Source: Limnanthes douglasii subsp. nivea (taxonomy: Eukaryota > Streptophyta > Magnoliopsida > Brassicales > Limnanthaceae). From it: a stretch of 64,000 nucleotides of DNA. Location of the stretch: the NCBI GenBank assembly GCA_036936605.1, contig JAUPFV010000001.1, positions 217,277,530-217,341,529 of the forward strand. The letters run 5' to 3'. The notes beneath the pieces are model-generated. The model was not told the origin of the DNA. It saw only the letters and a program-made list of their open reading frames with translations, and made no database searches. Made by a program: the position numbers and the translations under genes. Below, piece by piece: positions 1-13,169 of this stretch; position 1 is the stretch's first letter; the number at the start of each line of letters is the position of its first letter.

Positions 1-1266
1 TAGATGAACTTATGATCTTATTTAGGGCAGATGTTTGTTCTCTTAAAATAATTAAGGATTGTCTCAACATTTTTCCTCTCTAGGCTCCACGCCAGTTCCT
101 ATAAGAGTCACATATTCCTCTTATGGTGGGGACTATTCTCAAGCACGACATGTTAGACACTATTGACTATGAGATTTGTACATTTTTGGTTAAATACTTG
201 GGTGTTCCCCTAACAACGAGCCGTTTGTCGTTAAATGAATGCCAGACTATCCTCGATAGAGTCCCCTCTAGAATTGATTCTTAAATTTTAAGTACATTTT
301 GTACGCCGATAGACTTAAGATCATTAATTCCATTCTTTTTGCGGTCCAAGTCTATTAGTTTTCAATTTTTATCTTTTCTCAAAGATCGTGCACAATCTCG
401 TTGACATTTATTTTTCCTGGCCACAAATAAAGGTCTATGGTGCCAAAGTTTCTTAGGATAAGGTTTACCATGCTTGTGGACGGTTTTAGACCTTAAGGTA
501 TAGAATCAAACGATTGGCCTCACTGGTTCATCATAATTGACAAAAACTGTTCTATTGGGTGTGATTGGATAAAAACATAAAATAATAAAAAATAATAACT
601 ACCCATACTAACTTAGGCTCATTAAATTCGTGGATCTTGAGGAAAATCATCCGTATGTAATTTATTTCCATTTTGGTAGGCAACGAGAAAAAACTTCTTG
701 TTTGACCAATGATTGTTGCCAACCTTCTCGTGACCTATTATGGCTACAATATTATTCGTGATTCAAGACTCAACGGTAAACACAAAGTTTCATATATCAC
801 GAGAAATGGTTGATGATCCTCTCCTTCTCGAATTAGATTGACTAGAGCTAACACCTATATTAATCTTAACGAGATCAACCGCCTTATCGAGACGTTCCCT
901 CATTCCCGTATTAACAGTGAATATATATCTTGTTGGACTGTCACTCATGAGAATATAAATCTTACTATCATGGATATCTATCATTTCATTCGGTAGTTTG
1001 TGCCCTATGTCGAGTGGATTAGATTGGTATGACACACGTACAATATTGTTCGCCATTTTTTTGTTATTTGTCTCACTATCTGAGGAAAACTGTCTATTAT
1101 GGACACCCATATCCCTTCTTTCATGTGATTGTATCCTTTATTGTAATATAACTGAATCCATCAAACATATTCTCTTCGATTATGCCTTCACTCACTGCAT
1201 TTGGGAAGCCACAAGCACCAAGCTTAGTTTTCCTCTTTTAGGGTCTGATTGGCCTCGTTATCTCTA
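1..1266 (+). mobile_element. L1-type LINE relic, 3' part (RT end and zinc-binding domain)
   Basis: The plus strand, read with frame changes, encodes the C-terminal part of a plant non-LTR retrotransposon. Positions 1-100 resemble the segment after the catalytic FADD box. About 175-290 reads VKYLGVPL followed by a SRLSLNEC-like stretch and an SRIDS segment, the classical post-RT signature. About 300-540 continues through the LSYADRL-like region with stops and shifts. About 998-1266 reads a zf-RVT-like block ending FTHCIWEA. There are many stops, so it is a fossil. The element continues off the left edge; no 3' tail or target duplication was identified. Confidence 0.75.
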
Positions 1267-3249
1267 GGAGATGGCTTTTGGACATTCACTAACCTTGGTA
1301 ATCTATGAGGTAATTACTTTACCACTATCATTTACCATGTTTGGCGATAGTGCAATATAATATTATTTTTGTTCTCCGGACTTTGTTACGTCTGTTGTTT
1401 CACAACGCACATTATCTAATGTTTACAACATACTTTTTAACTGAAATGTTTCCTGACAATCCTAACCCCCTTCTCTTATGCATTCGTTAATATAAATTTC
1501 TATTTTGATTTTTTTTTATTTATAGTTTAGTTTATTCCTTGATGATGTTCTTAGAGTGTTTTTTGGACTCAATATTTTCTACAATAGTTGTTTTATTTCG
1601 TTTATTTGTAATACATTAATTATACACTTGTATTTGCTCGACTAGTATAAGGTCCTTCATGAACCTTTTGAACCTCGTCTATCTTGAACTTTCTGTATCA
1701 GGTTATATACCTAGAAAATAACTCTTGGTTGTTGTATTAAACCCGTGTATTCTTAATGTATTCTTATTCCAAAGATATATAAAACTAACATGTAAGCATT
1801 GAAACAAACTAACAAACCAAAATTAACTATTTAAAAGTTTAAAAAGAAAATCTTAGATACATGGATATGACTTAGATTTAGTTTATGTTATGTTAAATTA
1901 TATTATATTATATTATATTTATTTCCATGTTTTTCGATATATATATATATATATATATATTATTTTTGTTTGTGGAAATCATTAATTTATAAAATATTCT
2001 TATTGTTTAAAACTGTTTTTATTATTTTATTTTTTAACAATCACTATGTAGATTTAACTTTAGTTCTATCATAACCATTATATTATTAAAAAATATATAG
2101 ATAAATAAATTCATATAAAATATACTTATTTTGAAACTAATATTTTAGAATATCTTTAATAATTACCGTCTTGCAATTTGGAAGATAACGTGAGGATCCA
2201 AGTTCTTACAGATATACAGATATAGAGAATGTTTGACAAAATTTCGAATTATTTATATTAATTTTTTTTAAATGAATAAGTGGTTTGTGTTCTTTTCATC
2301 AATTGGATTATATGAGTTTTTATTGTGTCATTTTAGGTCTATGCGTTTGGCTCGCTCTAAAGTCAGATAGTCAGATAACCTTGCCGGATACGTCAAAGGT
2401 GATGATATTTCAGACGTGGTACCACCGTAATGTTTTCATTCAGCTTGACAGATTTTCATTAGAAATTCATCTCTTGTTGACGGAAAGATTGTTTGGACAT
2501 TGGTACATAGTAACCTTTAAATCAACACTCGGACCTCTTATGACATGTAGTATCTCAACCATTTTTAAATTTTGATCAAAATCTTAAAATGTTTGAAAAT
2601 TTCAAGGGCCATGATTCAAATTTAAAACCCACAAATGTTATGTCACGTTTCATTACGAATATTATTTTAGATATTATGTAAATTAAGTTTAATTTATTAA
2701 AATAGATAAGTATGATTAAACAGATTATCTTAGCACTTAACTGAATAATTTAAACATAAAATGCTTGCATTGGGATTGGGTGACTACCTTTTTCTTCTTG
2801 TTTTCCAATGACATTTTGGGAGAGCATCCTTACTTGATTAAGTCATATTCCTCAATTCTACCCATTTTCTGGTTTATTCGGCACTTTTAAAGTTTGCAAA
2901 CTCTATTTCATTATTAATTTATAGACAATTAGGTGAATTGAGAAGACAAATAATCCGACATAATTTGTACCAAGCAACTTCACCCCTGTATAAAATTTGA
3001 CAAAATTATGTATCACTATATCTCAACATTACCAATAATATATGTAGATCCGGTCCAATAGAGGGAAGTTAGTAAGACTTTGCATCCCACGCCTACATGA
3101 TTCAGTTGAACCCTTACTATGCTCAATACCCCTAGGGGTACCAGCTGACGTGTTAAAACAGGAATAATATAACACCTTCCACAAAGAAATGATAAAAGAT
3201 AGGACACCAACCTTCTTACCAGTCCTCTGACAAACAAACAAAAACTGGG
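1267..3249. other. AT-rich non-coding DNA
   Basis: No coding region is supported here. The stretch holds AT-rich sequence with a TA microsatellite (separate entry) and short open frames without recognisable domains, including one at 2285-2575 that resembles nothing known to me. It separates the LINE relic from the first Gypsy relic, whose own left end may lie inside this interval. Confidence 0.5.
1937..1961. repeat. (TA)n microsatellite
   Basis: An uninterrupted TA dinucleotide run of about 24 bases, preceded at about 1895-1920 by a short TATAT/TATTA run. It is a simple sequence with no further assignment. Confidence 0.9.
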
Positions 3250-5860
3250 CTAACAATATCATGGATGACGATGAGGACTTGCTAGAAAAAAATACATTTA
3301 GCTTCAGACATCATGTATGGATACTTTCCACCAAACTTCACCAACCACAAGACGGAAAAGTATAATAGGAAGTGAGATCCTGAGCACCATATCAAGTTGT
3401 TTAAAAGCAAGATGATGTGGTATGTGGTAGATGCCAATATGAAGGGTTCGGTGTTTCCAATGACTTAATGAGGAAATATCTTGATGTGGTTCAACAACCT
3501 CCCCTCATGAAGCATCAAAGTTCAAAAATACTGATTACATCCTTCATAATTAATTGTTTTGGTTACAAGGCGATCTGAAAAGATGGATAATATATCATCT
3601 ACTACAAGTAGCAAGAAAAATGGAACTTCATGAGTATTTACACAAAGGTTAGTGGATACATATAGTGAGCAACATTATTGTTATAAATTAGTGACAGTTG
3701 TATGGTACAAACAATAAATTCTGTCAGGATCTCTATCAGATGCTATAATGAGGTAAAATAAACTCAAATTTGGAGTCTTGTCGAATAAAGTGCAATGTCA
3801 TATCAAGTTCGAGGATATTTTCTGAGCAGGGACTGAGGGAGACACAATAACTCAAAATATACCTCTTTTATAATCATCTAGCATAAAACAATGAATGATT
3901 TATGGTGGCTCATTGAACTCCAAACCACATCATGAGGCCTATGAGAACAGAACTTATTATTCGATAACATCAAACAATTGCAATTAAAAGGGGAAAATGA
4001 GGACTAAAAATCAACTACAGAAATAATAACAGGACGAAGACAAAAACGTTCGTCCAGAGGGATTATTTACTAAGATGATAAAAAAACTAAGAGTAATCTA
4101 TGAATGAACCAAAGCATACTCATGTACCACAGGCTAGAGAAGTTAGAAAGCCTAAAAAACACAGAGATAAGAATTAATTCTGTAAATTCCACAATGACAT
4201 CAAAATCTATACCATGGAATGTTTGGCTCTGCAAAATCAGTTATTAAATAGGATTGATGAATAAAAAAATTTAGAAATCATTAAGAAAAAGAATATAAAT
4301 GAACCAAGACACATATCGGTTTATCGAGACCCTCCATCCCGGCATGAGAGAGAAGCTCTAATAAGATAAGAGCCTTGATGCCAATACATTCATCAAGCAA
4401 GAAAATGAGCATTATATAGACGTGAATCCCAATATATAAACTATCAGAATCATTGCTTGAGGGGATCGTTTCTCTATAGTCACCAAAAACTTAAGAAAAA
4501 AACATATTAATAATTTATAAGTCCAACACCAAGACAAGACTTCCCAATAATTTTACCTCAATACATACCCAATTTTGAGGTTCACCAATGATAATCTACG
4601 AGGAATGACATGCCCCCAGAATGATGTTGTACTAATTGCAGTAGAATTGGAAGGAATAACAATAAAACGAGCACCGCAAGCTGGAACAACACTCTCTATA
4701 ATAATATATATCATAAGATGAGAGGTGCTCTAGTCTTGATTCCATCTCAAATGGTCTTGAATTAACTCAACGATACATATGGTAATATCTTGGGATAACC
4801 CATGTTAGATGTCTTCATTGGAAAAGAATAGTTCAAAAATAAGGTTTGATTCATAGTAGAATGTTCATCCTCCTACAACGTAATTTTTGAGGAAATCATG
4901 GCTAGATCAATCGCATGATGTAGTCTTTATAGTATATTAATGCATTTGATATGAAATTAACATCAATGTATGAGTAATTAACAAAAATCAGAAGACTTCC
5001 AATGAATATTACGCATATTCATTAGCCCTCAACAAATATTAACTAGTGGTTCACCTGATCATCTTTGATGATGTGGATGATTCAGTGAGATTCTCTCCAC
5101 TTTATTGAGCCCGGAAAGGAACTTAACATAATCAACATTGAGGGAAGCAAGATATTGCAGATTGGTTGTAACATACCAACAAAATAAAGTACAAAATACT
5201 TGACTTTTTATAGGGTAACTTAGAGATGTTTGCATCGAACGCACAATTAAGATCCCGACAAAAGTTATATGCTCCTGACTTTTTATCAATACAACTTCTG
5301 AAAAAATGAGGACAAAGATGAGGTCTTACTCTTAGTATAAAATAAAGGTCATTCTTGATGAAGTAAACAAACTTAGTATTTGGGAATTTGATTACTCAGT
5401 TTAGACAATCATTCTAGTATTGGTAAAAAGGAAGAATTACAAGTGAAAAATATGCGTAGATTTCACTGACCTCAACAAAACTCGTTTTATTTCCTTTTTC
5501 ATCTTATACGAATCGAACAGCTTATATATATGCAACATTCGAGAATAAGATGATGTCATCCATGGACACATATTCTGGATCCAACCATATACCAAAATGT
5601 ATGTGGATAATCAAGAGCATATAATTTTTATCACATAAATAGGGCCACATTCCTACAGAGTAATGCCCTTCGTATTCAAGAACGTCGAAACTACGTATCA
5701 ACACTTTATGAGCAAGGTTTTTGCAATACAATTTGGTCAAAACCTACAAGATTACATTGATAACATGCTAGTTATCAGTGTCTAAGAAAAAGATCACCTG
5801 GTTGAGTTGCCTGAAATGTTTCATATATCAAGTGAGTCAATCTCAAGCTAAATCCGTACT
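3250..5860 (+). mobile_element. Ty3/Gypsy relic (gag, protease, RT), Tat-like
   Basis: Fragments in several frames follow the gag-pol order of a Ty3/Gypsy element. About 3300-3530 reads gag-like peptides (DPEHHIKLFKSKMMW, then a PMT segment). About 4180-4240 reads a knuckle-like FCKFHNDIKIYTMECLAL stretch. About 4600-4700 matches the segment before the aspartic protease (DDVVLIAVELEGITIKRA). About 5440-5480 reads KICVDFTDLNKT, an RT block, and 5640-5770 reads an MPF...YQHFMSKVFA...YIDNMLVI stretch, where the usual YIDD box is YIDN. RNase H and integrase are not recognisable. No LTRs were found. Stops and shifts are very frequent, so this is old. Confidence 0.7.
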
Positions 5861-5869
5861 GGTGTACTT

Positions 5870-7640
5870 TTGGGGTTTGGTTGAGAAAGTTCATTTGGTT
5901 CATGATTAGTGAGAATGACTTTGATTAATTGTGTTCCAATTGTTTAATTATGTGTAACTATGCGTATTTTTGTAGATGCAGATTGTGTTAAAAAAACTTT
6001 TTTAAGAAACCAAAATTAGACTATGTTCTAGTTGCAAAAATATGTGCAATTTGGTTGCGAAATAAGTCTGGAAAAAGAAACTCTATTTTAGATGCAGAAT
6101 TACGTGTAATTTGATTACTAAAAATTAAATATGTTACAATTACGGAATTATGTGTAATTTGGTTACGAAAATAAGAAAAAATATTTTCTAAAAATATCAC
6201 TCATTGATTTGGTTTTGTTTCCCTTTAAAAAATAGAAATATAACTACTTGTTTAATTTTGTACGTGTGTTCAAATACATTGTTGAAAATTTTTATGTTAT
6301 ATTTGGGTTTCGATAAACTTTAAAATTCAATGAGTATTCGTAATTAAATTTCTATCCGGATGATTATTGGTAACTAGGGATGACAATAAAACAGGTTTAG
6401 GCTGATCAACTTGAGCCCACTTTTTTTTACTTAGTTCTAACCAGGCCCGGCATGCTGAGGTTTAATATTTTTGCCCGATCCGCACCTGTCCGTGGATAAG
6501 CCCGTCGCTGCAGCCCACAAATAATATATTTTTTATTCATACTTTTCGGTTCGGTTGGATCCGGTCGGAAGCATCTCAAATTTGATTTTATTTTTTTAAT
6601 TTATACAAATATTAAGATGTAAACTTTTTAAATCAAAACAAATAGACTTAAATAAACCACGTTACTGAAATAAATAAAAAAATATTTATAAAACAATCCA
6701 TCTAAAACATATCTTAAATACCAGTCAAAAACATTAAAATAAACTTAAATATATCCGGATGATTTTTATAGTGAATAATTAAATTGAGATCGTTTACATA
6801 TTAGACAAGATTCGGAACTAGACTGCAGTCAATATCCAAAGTTATGAATTTTATGAAACTATGTCTAGCGTGTTAAAACCAATCAATTTTTGTGGTTTTA
6901 ATTTTGCTGTTTGGACGAGAACTTCAGGACATTGTCACCGACTTAATAAAAATAAAGTTTTTGAATTAAATAGACCGAAATTTCTTTTATATAGCTTTAC
7001 AAATGTCGGATCGAGATTTCTATTCGAACAAATTTGATCCAAAAGTAACATTTTAATGCATATTTTATATATAGATAAATAAAAGTGACCAATAAAGTAG
7101 ATAAGAAGTTGGTGATGCATTTTATTCACGTTTATTACGAGCTTTGCGCAGGTGGGTAGGACAGAATTAGCAATCTGCGGAGTTGTCTTTATATTCACCT
7201 TTGATTATCCATTTAGATTCTCTATATATAAACCTTATTAATCTGAACTAATTACCCAATGAATTTTCTCGTATCCATTCACCGAGTCGGAAATCGAACG
7301 TAATTAAATTGTGAATCAGATCGATTTTGATAAATTCAATTCGTAATTTGTATTTAAAAATTGAGACCGGGTTAAACCAAATTAATATTACAGAAGAGGA
7401 TATATCTTAAACTAATATGTTATTTATTTCAAGATGGGTATTGACTCAAGGACTGTTTGAAATTAAACGAGCTTTTCGTAGGACCAGCACCAAAAAGAGT
7501 AGGTCACAGGAGCCGGTGCTGGTTTTGCTGGAATCTGAGGCTCTGGTAGTTTGAAAAAATTGGATAAAGCTGATTGAGATCGAAATTTAGATTTGGAGGA
7601 GAGACGTGGAGTAGTTATAGTTTTTTTTTTTTTTAAGAAA
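5870..7640. other. Intergenic DNA without recognisable genes
   Basis: AT-rich sequence. About 6400-6560 holds GC-richer words (GGCCCGG, GCCCGATCCGCACC) of a kind common in plant non-autonomous repeats, but the family is not recognised. Short open frames such as 6935-7198 (-) and 7463-7663 (-) have no domain and no gene-like context. Confidence 0.45.
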
Positions 7641-7648
7641 AGTACTAG

Positions 7649-7750
7649 TAAATACACGCTCAAGTATTTAATTATCCGCCAATATTCAAATAGTGTTATT
7701 TAGTACTCTAGTTAAAAATTGGATAAAATTACCCCCGATTATATATACCT
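7649..7750. repeat. Candidate left terminal inverted repeat of MULE-1
   Basis: The first 28 bases match the reverse complement of 19727-19754 at about 22 positions. Further in, TTATTTAGTACTC resembles TTACTTAATACCC of the right end, and both sides then carry a TATA-rich segment (here about 7738-7750). The similarity is weak, so the boundary is approximate. Confidence 0.4.
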
Positions 7751-8335
7751 ATTTTTTACTTCAAACCCATTTTTTTCCCATTTTTTCATCATCCTAAACA
7801 AACCCAAACACGTCTAATTTTAGAAACCACCAGAAACCGTTCGACTTCGTGATACTCTCTCTCTCCAACCCGAAACCCATACAACTTCTCTCTGAAATCA
7901 GTCGTCGTTCGCACCTTCAACGGAATTGGACCGGTCACCGTCTTTTACTCCGTCAAACGAGTAACCACATTCTGTTCGATAAAGTTGCCGTCAAGACGTC
8001 TCCGACCGGTGAATAGTACAGTGTTTAGAAATAACCAGGTAAGCATTATCGTGGAAAGTGTACTTTTTTTTGCGATTTTGATGAATTCGAACTATTATTT
8101 TCTAGTTATCTCACGGTCTGCGTTGCTTTTTTATACCGGAACGAAGTATTTAGTAACGATAGTTGGTGAGTTTCTGGGTTTATCGTCGAACCCATGGTAG
8201 AAGTTTGGTTGTATGTAATGTTAATACTTTCCTGATAACTGTGATGTATGTTAGATGTGCATTAGGTAGTTGATTGTTGATTTTGGTGTTGTTTCGATAT
8301 TTCCTAGATCCCTGCAACGTGCATGTAAAAAATAG

Positions 8336-8620
8336 AACAGTTCGCAGCCTGTACGTGTGCGCTTTAGTACAGTTCGCAGCTTCATCACCCAGGACAAACA
8401 ATTCGCAGCTTCATATTTGTTTATATTACATAGCAATTCGCAGCTTGATTGAATGTGTATGTCATGTATTTCGCAGCTCATATTTACAAACAATTCGCAG
8501 GCCAGCCTGCGAATTGCTTGTAAATACTCTACTGATATATAGGCAATTCGCAGCTTGTCATGCGAATCGTGTGACACTTTAACTGATAGATAGGAAGTTC
8601 GCAGCTTGTGATGCGAGGTG
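8336..8620. repeat. Hairpin repeat cluster I (MULE-1)
   Basis: About eight copies, whole or half, of the TTCGCA..TGCGAA repeat, at about 8340, 8371, 8399, 8432, 8468, 8491, 8543 and 8594. The left halves mostly read TTCGCAGCTT. The copy at 8491-8516 is a perfect palindrome; those at 8543 and 8594 have both arms. The cluster lies in the leader intron of the Ulp1-like gene. Confidence 0.85.
8491..8516. repeat. Perfect 12-bp-arm palindrome
   Basis: The left arm CAATTCGCAGGC and the right arm GCCTGCGAATTG are exact reverse complements around a 2-base CA centre. It is the most regular member of the hairpin family in this element. Confidence 0.95.
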
Positions 8621-9723
8621 AGTGACACTCCAACTGATTTGTGTTTGTGGAGGAAGTATGACAACAAAACCAAGCTATTACAGATCAGGTTTGGTGAGCC
8701 TTTTGAAGCTTCTTAAAAAGAACCGTATTACCCGTGCCCACATCGAAGCTGCAAGAAACACACCCTTCTACATGCTTTTGAAAACGGCTTTCGACATCCG
8801 TAATGAGACAGAGCTTCCAAAAAAGAAATTATACTCAATCATTCAATATCTCGTCGAGAGGTTCTCTGTTGATAAAGACGCCTTCCATATTGGCTCAAAG
8901 TTTGTAAAGCCAACTGAAGACGATGTGAAGGTCATATTCGGGATGAAGCATGGCACAGAGAAAATGCGTTTAACGAAAACCGGAGCATTTCACAACAAAT
9001 ACGCGCCCGACGAGGAGGACGAATCGAGAATGATGAAGATATACTTCATGGGTAAAACTGCCAGGAAAGTAGGACCGACAAATACTAAAATAATAACGAA
9101 TGCCATTATAAAGGTACCTGTAAAATCGAATTCATCTTATAAAGCAGGATGCTGTACTTTATTAACATAGCATGTTGTCGTTGGTATTACAGGCAGGTAT
9201 AGAAAAATCCATAAGCGAAGGGGGGGGGGGGAGCATGAGTTGGAAGACGTTGCAAAGCTGTTGATACTGTTTTTGTGCTCCACCCGATTCTACTCCGTAT
9301 ATCGAGATATAATGGGTTGGAGCACGCTTTATTTTGTTGAAGACCTCAGCAAAATAAACAATTACGACTGGTCCGGATTAATACTGTACAAGCTTCGACA
9401 GTCTATCATGAGTTGCTTAGCAATCGAAAAACCTGATAGAGTCGTTGGCTGCGTCGCCCTTCTAATTGTAAGATTGATCTATTCAGTATAAAAATTAGTT
9501 ATGTACAGAGTAGCTTGATGGTAAAACTTGTCTCCATGCAGCCCTTCTTCATGGAGCACACAACAGTCGGCCTCGAGCTAGCGAAGCCGACCTCGATACC
9601 AAGGTTTTTCAAATGGCTGGGATTAGAGTGCCAAGCAGCAACCGTGGCGCTGCTTATTAGAATACCCAACCTGAAAGATGATCATGTATGAGATTTATAT
9701 AGGTATTGAATTAGGGTTGCAAA

Positions 9724-9940
9724 CAGTTCGCAGCATATCATGCGTTTTGATTGGTGTTATATTAGAACAATGTATCAAACATTTCACAGTTTGGGATGCG
9801 TTTTGAGTTCGCAGCTTATTGTTTCCACAAAATTCACAGCATATTGTTTACACACAATTTGCATTCTAACCTGCGAGTTGTTTGCAACTCTAACAGGGAT
9901 AGAATTTCACACAATTCGCAGTGTATAATGCGAACTGTTT
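9724..9940. repeat. Hairpin repeat cluster II (MULE-1)
   Basis: About six copies, whole or half, at about 9724, 9780, 9809, 9830, 9857 and 9914, within the 341-nt intron 9686-10026 of the Ulp1-like gene. The last copy has both arms (left ATTCGCAG, right TGCGAACT). Confidence 0.8.
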
Positions 9941-11197
9941 GTAAAAAACAATTTGTCTGTCTACATCCTCATACTTTCAAAACAACCCGCTTGCATCTAT
10001 TTACTTACATGTGCCTCTGTTGGTAGGTTTTCGAAGGTCCATTACGTCTTACTGAGGCTGAAAGCAAAGCTTTCGGAGAACCAGTAGATAGTGGAGATGC
10101 AGATGAGAAATCTATTTCACCGGAAGAAAGACCAAGGAAGAGGAAGAAAAGCACAGCCCCAAAACCAAGGAGACGAGCATCACAGAAACAGAAAGAAACG
10201 AATGAGGTGATATCACCCAGACCCCAACAACTAAGACTCCCCGAGCCAATTATTCCACCACCAAGACTCCCCAAGCAAACGATTCCACCACCATCGATCG
10301 ACACATCCAGGCAGGAGCCCGATGACGAGGGCACAACTAGTATGAGTGAAACAATCGGTAATTTTGTCCTCAAACGCAGAGCATCTACTCCAAATAAGTC
10401 TGAAACTGTTGTTGAATCAAAGATTTTGAAGACATATGCCGACAAGAACAAGTACGAGAGAAAGATAGAATAACAAGCCAAAGAAGTAAGTATGAAATTG
10501 AGCCTTAAATAATCGTTATAATCAGCACTTAATATGTTTATAAAACGTCTGCTATCATTTTTTCAGCTGGAAGAATTGAAACGGAAGATAGCGGATCTTG
10601 AAGCACAACAACTCCACAATGCTATCTCTTAGCCAATTTTCCATATTGGAATCCCAATAGTTGAGAAGGTACCAGCATTTCCAGATAGAGCAGCGTCCAC
10701 TGAATTGCAGGCATCTGTGCCTGATGCTGATGAGCACGATGCTGATGGAGTACTACCAGAAGAGAGGGATGATGATGGGAACCATTCACCCATACCGGTA
10801 CCATCTGGAAGGATACAAGAAGAGTTGTTGGTGTCCACAGAGATGGACACCACAGAGACACAAACGGAGAAAGAAAGACACGAGTCTCTTCTGAATGACC
10901 AAGAACTCGTACTTCATGGGGAAAATGAGATAGAAGATCGTGAGAAAGAAGTGGCAGACCCAGACAGCCTAGAAGATGTAAGTGGATCAAAAGTTCACTA
11001 AGATTCAAATATCTTATTTATTTTTTGTGATTAAATTGTTTCTATAATAATATTTATTGTTCTATAAATATTCAAACAAAGTCAGTGTATCTATTTAAAA
11101 CAGTCAGCGGAGTTTTCTAGTTGAATACATATTCAAACAATGCATCACATGATATGATGATATCAAACAAACAGGACTGTTGTGTAGTCCTGGCCGA

Positions 11198-11325
11198 ACA
11201 ATTTGCATCGTATATTGCGAATTTTGTTTTACTCTAGTTGGTCGATTATTTTACAATTCGCAGCTCAGCATGCAAATTATTTGAGATGAACCAAACAAAT
11301 TTCAGGTCAGCATGCGAATCGTTCG
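11198..11325. repeat. Hairpin repeat cluster III (MULE-1)
   Basis: Three two-armed copies near 11200, 11253 and 11297, within the 410-nt intron 10978-11387 of the Ulp1-like gene. Confidence 0.8.
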
Positions 11326-11400
11326 CAACTATGATTATAGTATGCTTAACCCTTCCACCTTTTTATTTTGGAATTTGTATGAAACAGGTGACAGATAGAC

Positions 11401-11580
11401 AACAACACCAATAGTAGCAACAACAACAAGTTCAACACCAACAACAACACCAACACCAACAACAACACCACCAACAACAACACCAACAACAACAACAACA
11501 CCAACAACAGCAACAACAACAGCAACAAGTTCAACAAAAACAACAACAAGAACAACAAGAACAATAACAGCAGCAACAAA
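11401..11580. repeat. CAA/CAC trinucleotide tract encoding poly-Gln
   Basis: About 180 bases of CAA with interspersed CAC, GTT and AAG codons inside an exon of the Ulp1-like gene, reading Gln with occasional His, Val and Lys. Adjacent TAG codons near 11412 and a TAA near 11566 interrupt it, as expected from single changes in CAG or CAA. The long Leu/Val-rich frames on the opposite strand are shadows of this tract. Confidence 0.9.
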
Positions 11581-12097
11581 TAGCCTTGGCAAAGAGAGAA
11601 AGGCTAACACAAGAGATAGCACCGAAGAGTCAGAACATGTCAATCCCTGTGAGAAGATGGAACTACTCAGCCAGGAAGGACCATCCTTAGAAGACAACAC
11701 CACATATGGAGATGCACCTCAAAGACCAATGGTGGTGTGCGCAAAGTCAGAATTGCTAAGCCAACGTGAAATTGTAGCACCAGTACCTAATCAACTACAA
11801 GCTCCAGAGTCAAACGATAACACAGTAGGTTTACCCGATGCTTCTGTTGATGGTATTTACACTCAAGTTTCATAGACATTTTTAAATGTAATTGATAATA
11901 TATATTATGATTCTGTAATACAACGGTCTTTGGAGAACATGTCGGAGGATGACTTTAGTGATTTCTGCCGACACGATCCAGATCATATGCCAAACAAGTC
12001 AACGGCATTGGTTGTCGTTGACCGTGTGGTAAGGGCTATTTTAAATGATTTTGCAGCATACCATGAGAATTGTGTGGATCTATTTTCAATTTTACAA

Positions 12098-12225
12098 ACG
12101 AATATGAGGATAGCATGCGAACTGTTCAGTGGAACCTTGATCAGTTCGCATGCTATCCTGATAGATATCCTGAAATGTATTTAGCTAGAACCAAACAATC
12201 CGCATGTTAGCATGCGAACTGTTTG
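12098..12225. repeat. Hairpin repeat cluster IV (MULE-1)
   Basis: Copies near 12100, 12139 and 12196 in the 253-nt intron 12029-12281 of the Ulp1-like gene. The first two face each other: GGATAGCATGCGAACTG is answered by CAGTTCGCATGCTATCC about 20 bases later, giving a 17-bp-arm inverted repeat. Confidence 0.85.
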
Positions 12226-13169
12226 GGTCGTTAACATTATAATGACTGACACATTTTATTTTATTTTTGTTATTTACTAAGCTCGAGATAAGTAAAGAGA
12301 CAAAGGAGCCTACTTTTAATCTACTATCACCAACACAGCCTCTAGTGGCAGAGGAAGAGGAAGAGATAATTATAACAGAACAGAAACCGCCAAAAGTAAA
12401 ATACAACGGCTGACCAAAGAAAAAAAAAAGTAACTGACCGTATTGATGTCGGAGAATACCACAAAATACAGTTAGTTAAAGCCTACGAGAGTCACACCCC
12501 TGATCCAGTAGTATGGCAGTTACCAGAGTCCAAATTTACATACGGAATTAGAGTGCAAGCGAGTGATGCGATGACGCTACCTTTAGAACTGGAGCTGGAC
12601 GTAAAGGTATCCAATTGTCAACCAATTCTCTTTTTAATGTTTCAAACATGTCTTGTATATTTAACATAAATAAACAACTCCTTTCTTAGTTTGTCGACGC
12701 TTGGATTCGAAAGATGCTTGAAGAAGCAGACCTCAAAGTTCCATGCCAAAAGGTTGAAGGAGTGTTACATGAAAGCGTAATGATTTCGGGCATGACTACG
12801 GTAAGTTTACATAAGGTAAATTTCAAAGTTTCAGAAAATGTTCTCGTTGTAATGTACTGTCGCTTGAATGCAGCATAATCTGGACATAAGGTGGGATGTA
12901 TCAAATCTAGTCGACGCAGCTTTTAGCAAAGCGCCTGAAAACCCCAACATCATCATCATTCCAATATGCACTGATACAAAGGACCAGATAAACCATTGGA
13001 CGTTGCTCGTCATTGATGTCGACGGTAGGTCGGTAACAAACTACAACCCACTGCTGCCAAAACTCAAAGCGATAGACAACACCACAAGGACACCTATCAA
13101 GCTGGTAATATTCCCAACTATTCAATTACGTTTAAACATATTTTAAATTATGCATAATCAATATATGAT

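Larger units (their letters stand above)
7751..8657 (+). promoter_or_regulatory. Leader and leader intron of the Ulp1-like gene
   Basis: A CT-rich leader (about 7830-7900) is followed by a good donor at 8039 (CCAG|GTAAGC). The first plausible coding ATG is at 8658, with a possible acceptor just before it (about 8650). The intron so defined contains hairpin cluster I. The arrangement mirrors the MURA leader at the other end of the element. Confidence 0.45.

Noticed and set aside
2285..2575. 96-codon frame as a possible small gene.
   Set aside because: No domain, no promoter or splice support, and AT-rich surroundings where such frames occur by chance.
10005..10481. 158-codon minus-strand frame (MACYSIFLSYLF..).
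   Set aside because: Opposite the exon 10027-10485 of the Ulp1-like gene, which has splice sites and protein continuity with its neighbours; the minus frame has neither.
11335..11703. Long Leu- and Val-rich minus-strand frames.
   Set aside because: They are the reverse reading of the CAA/CAC tract of the Ulp1-like gene; no start context or domain.
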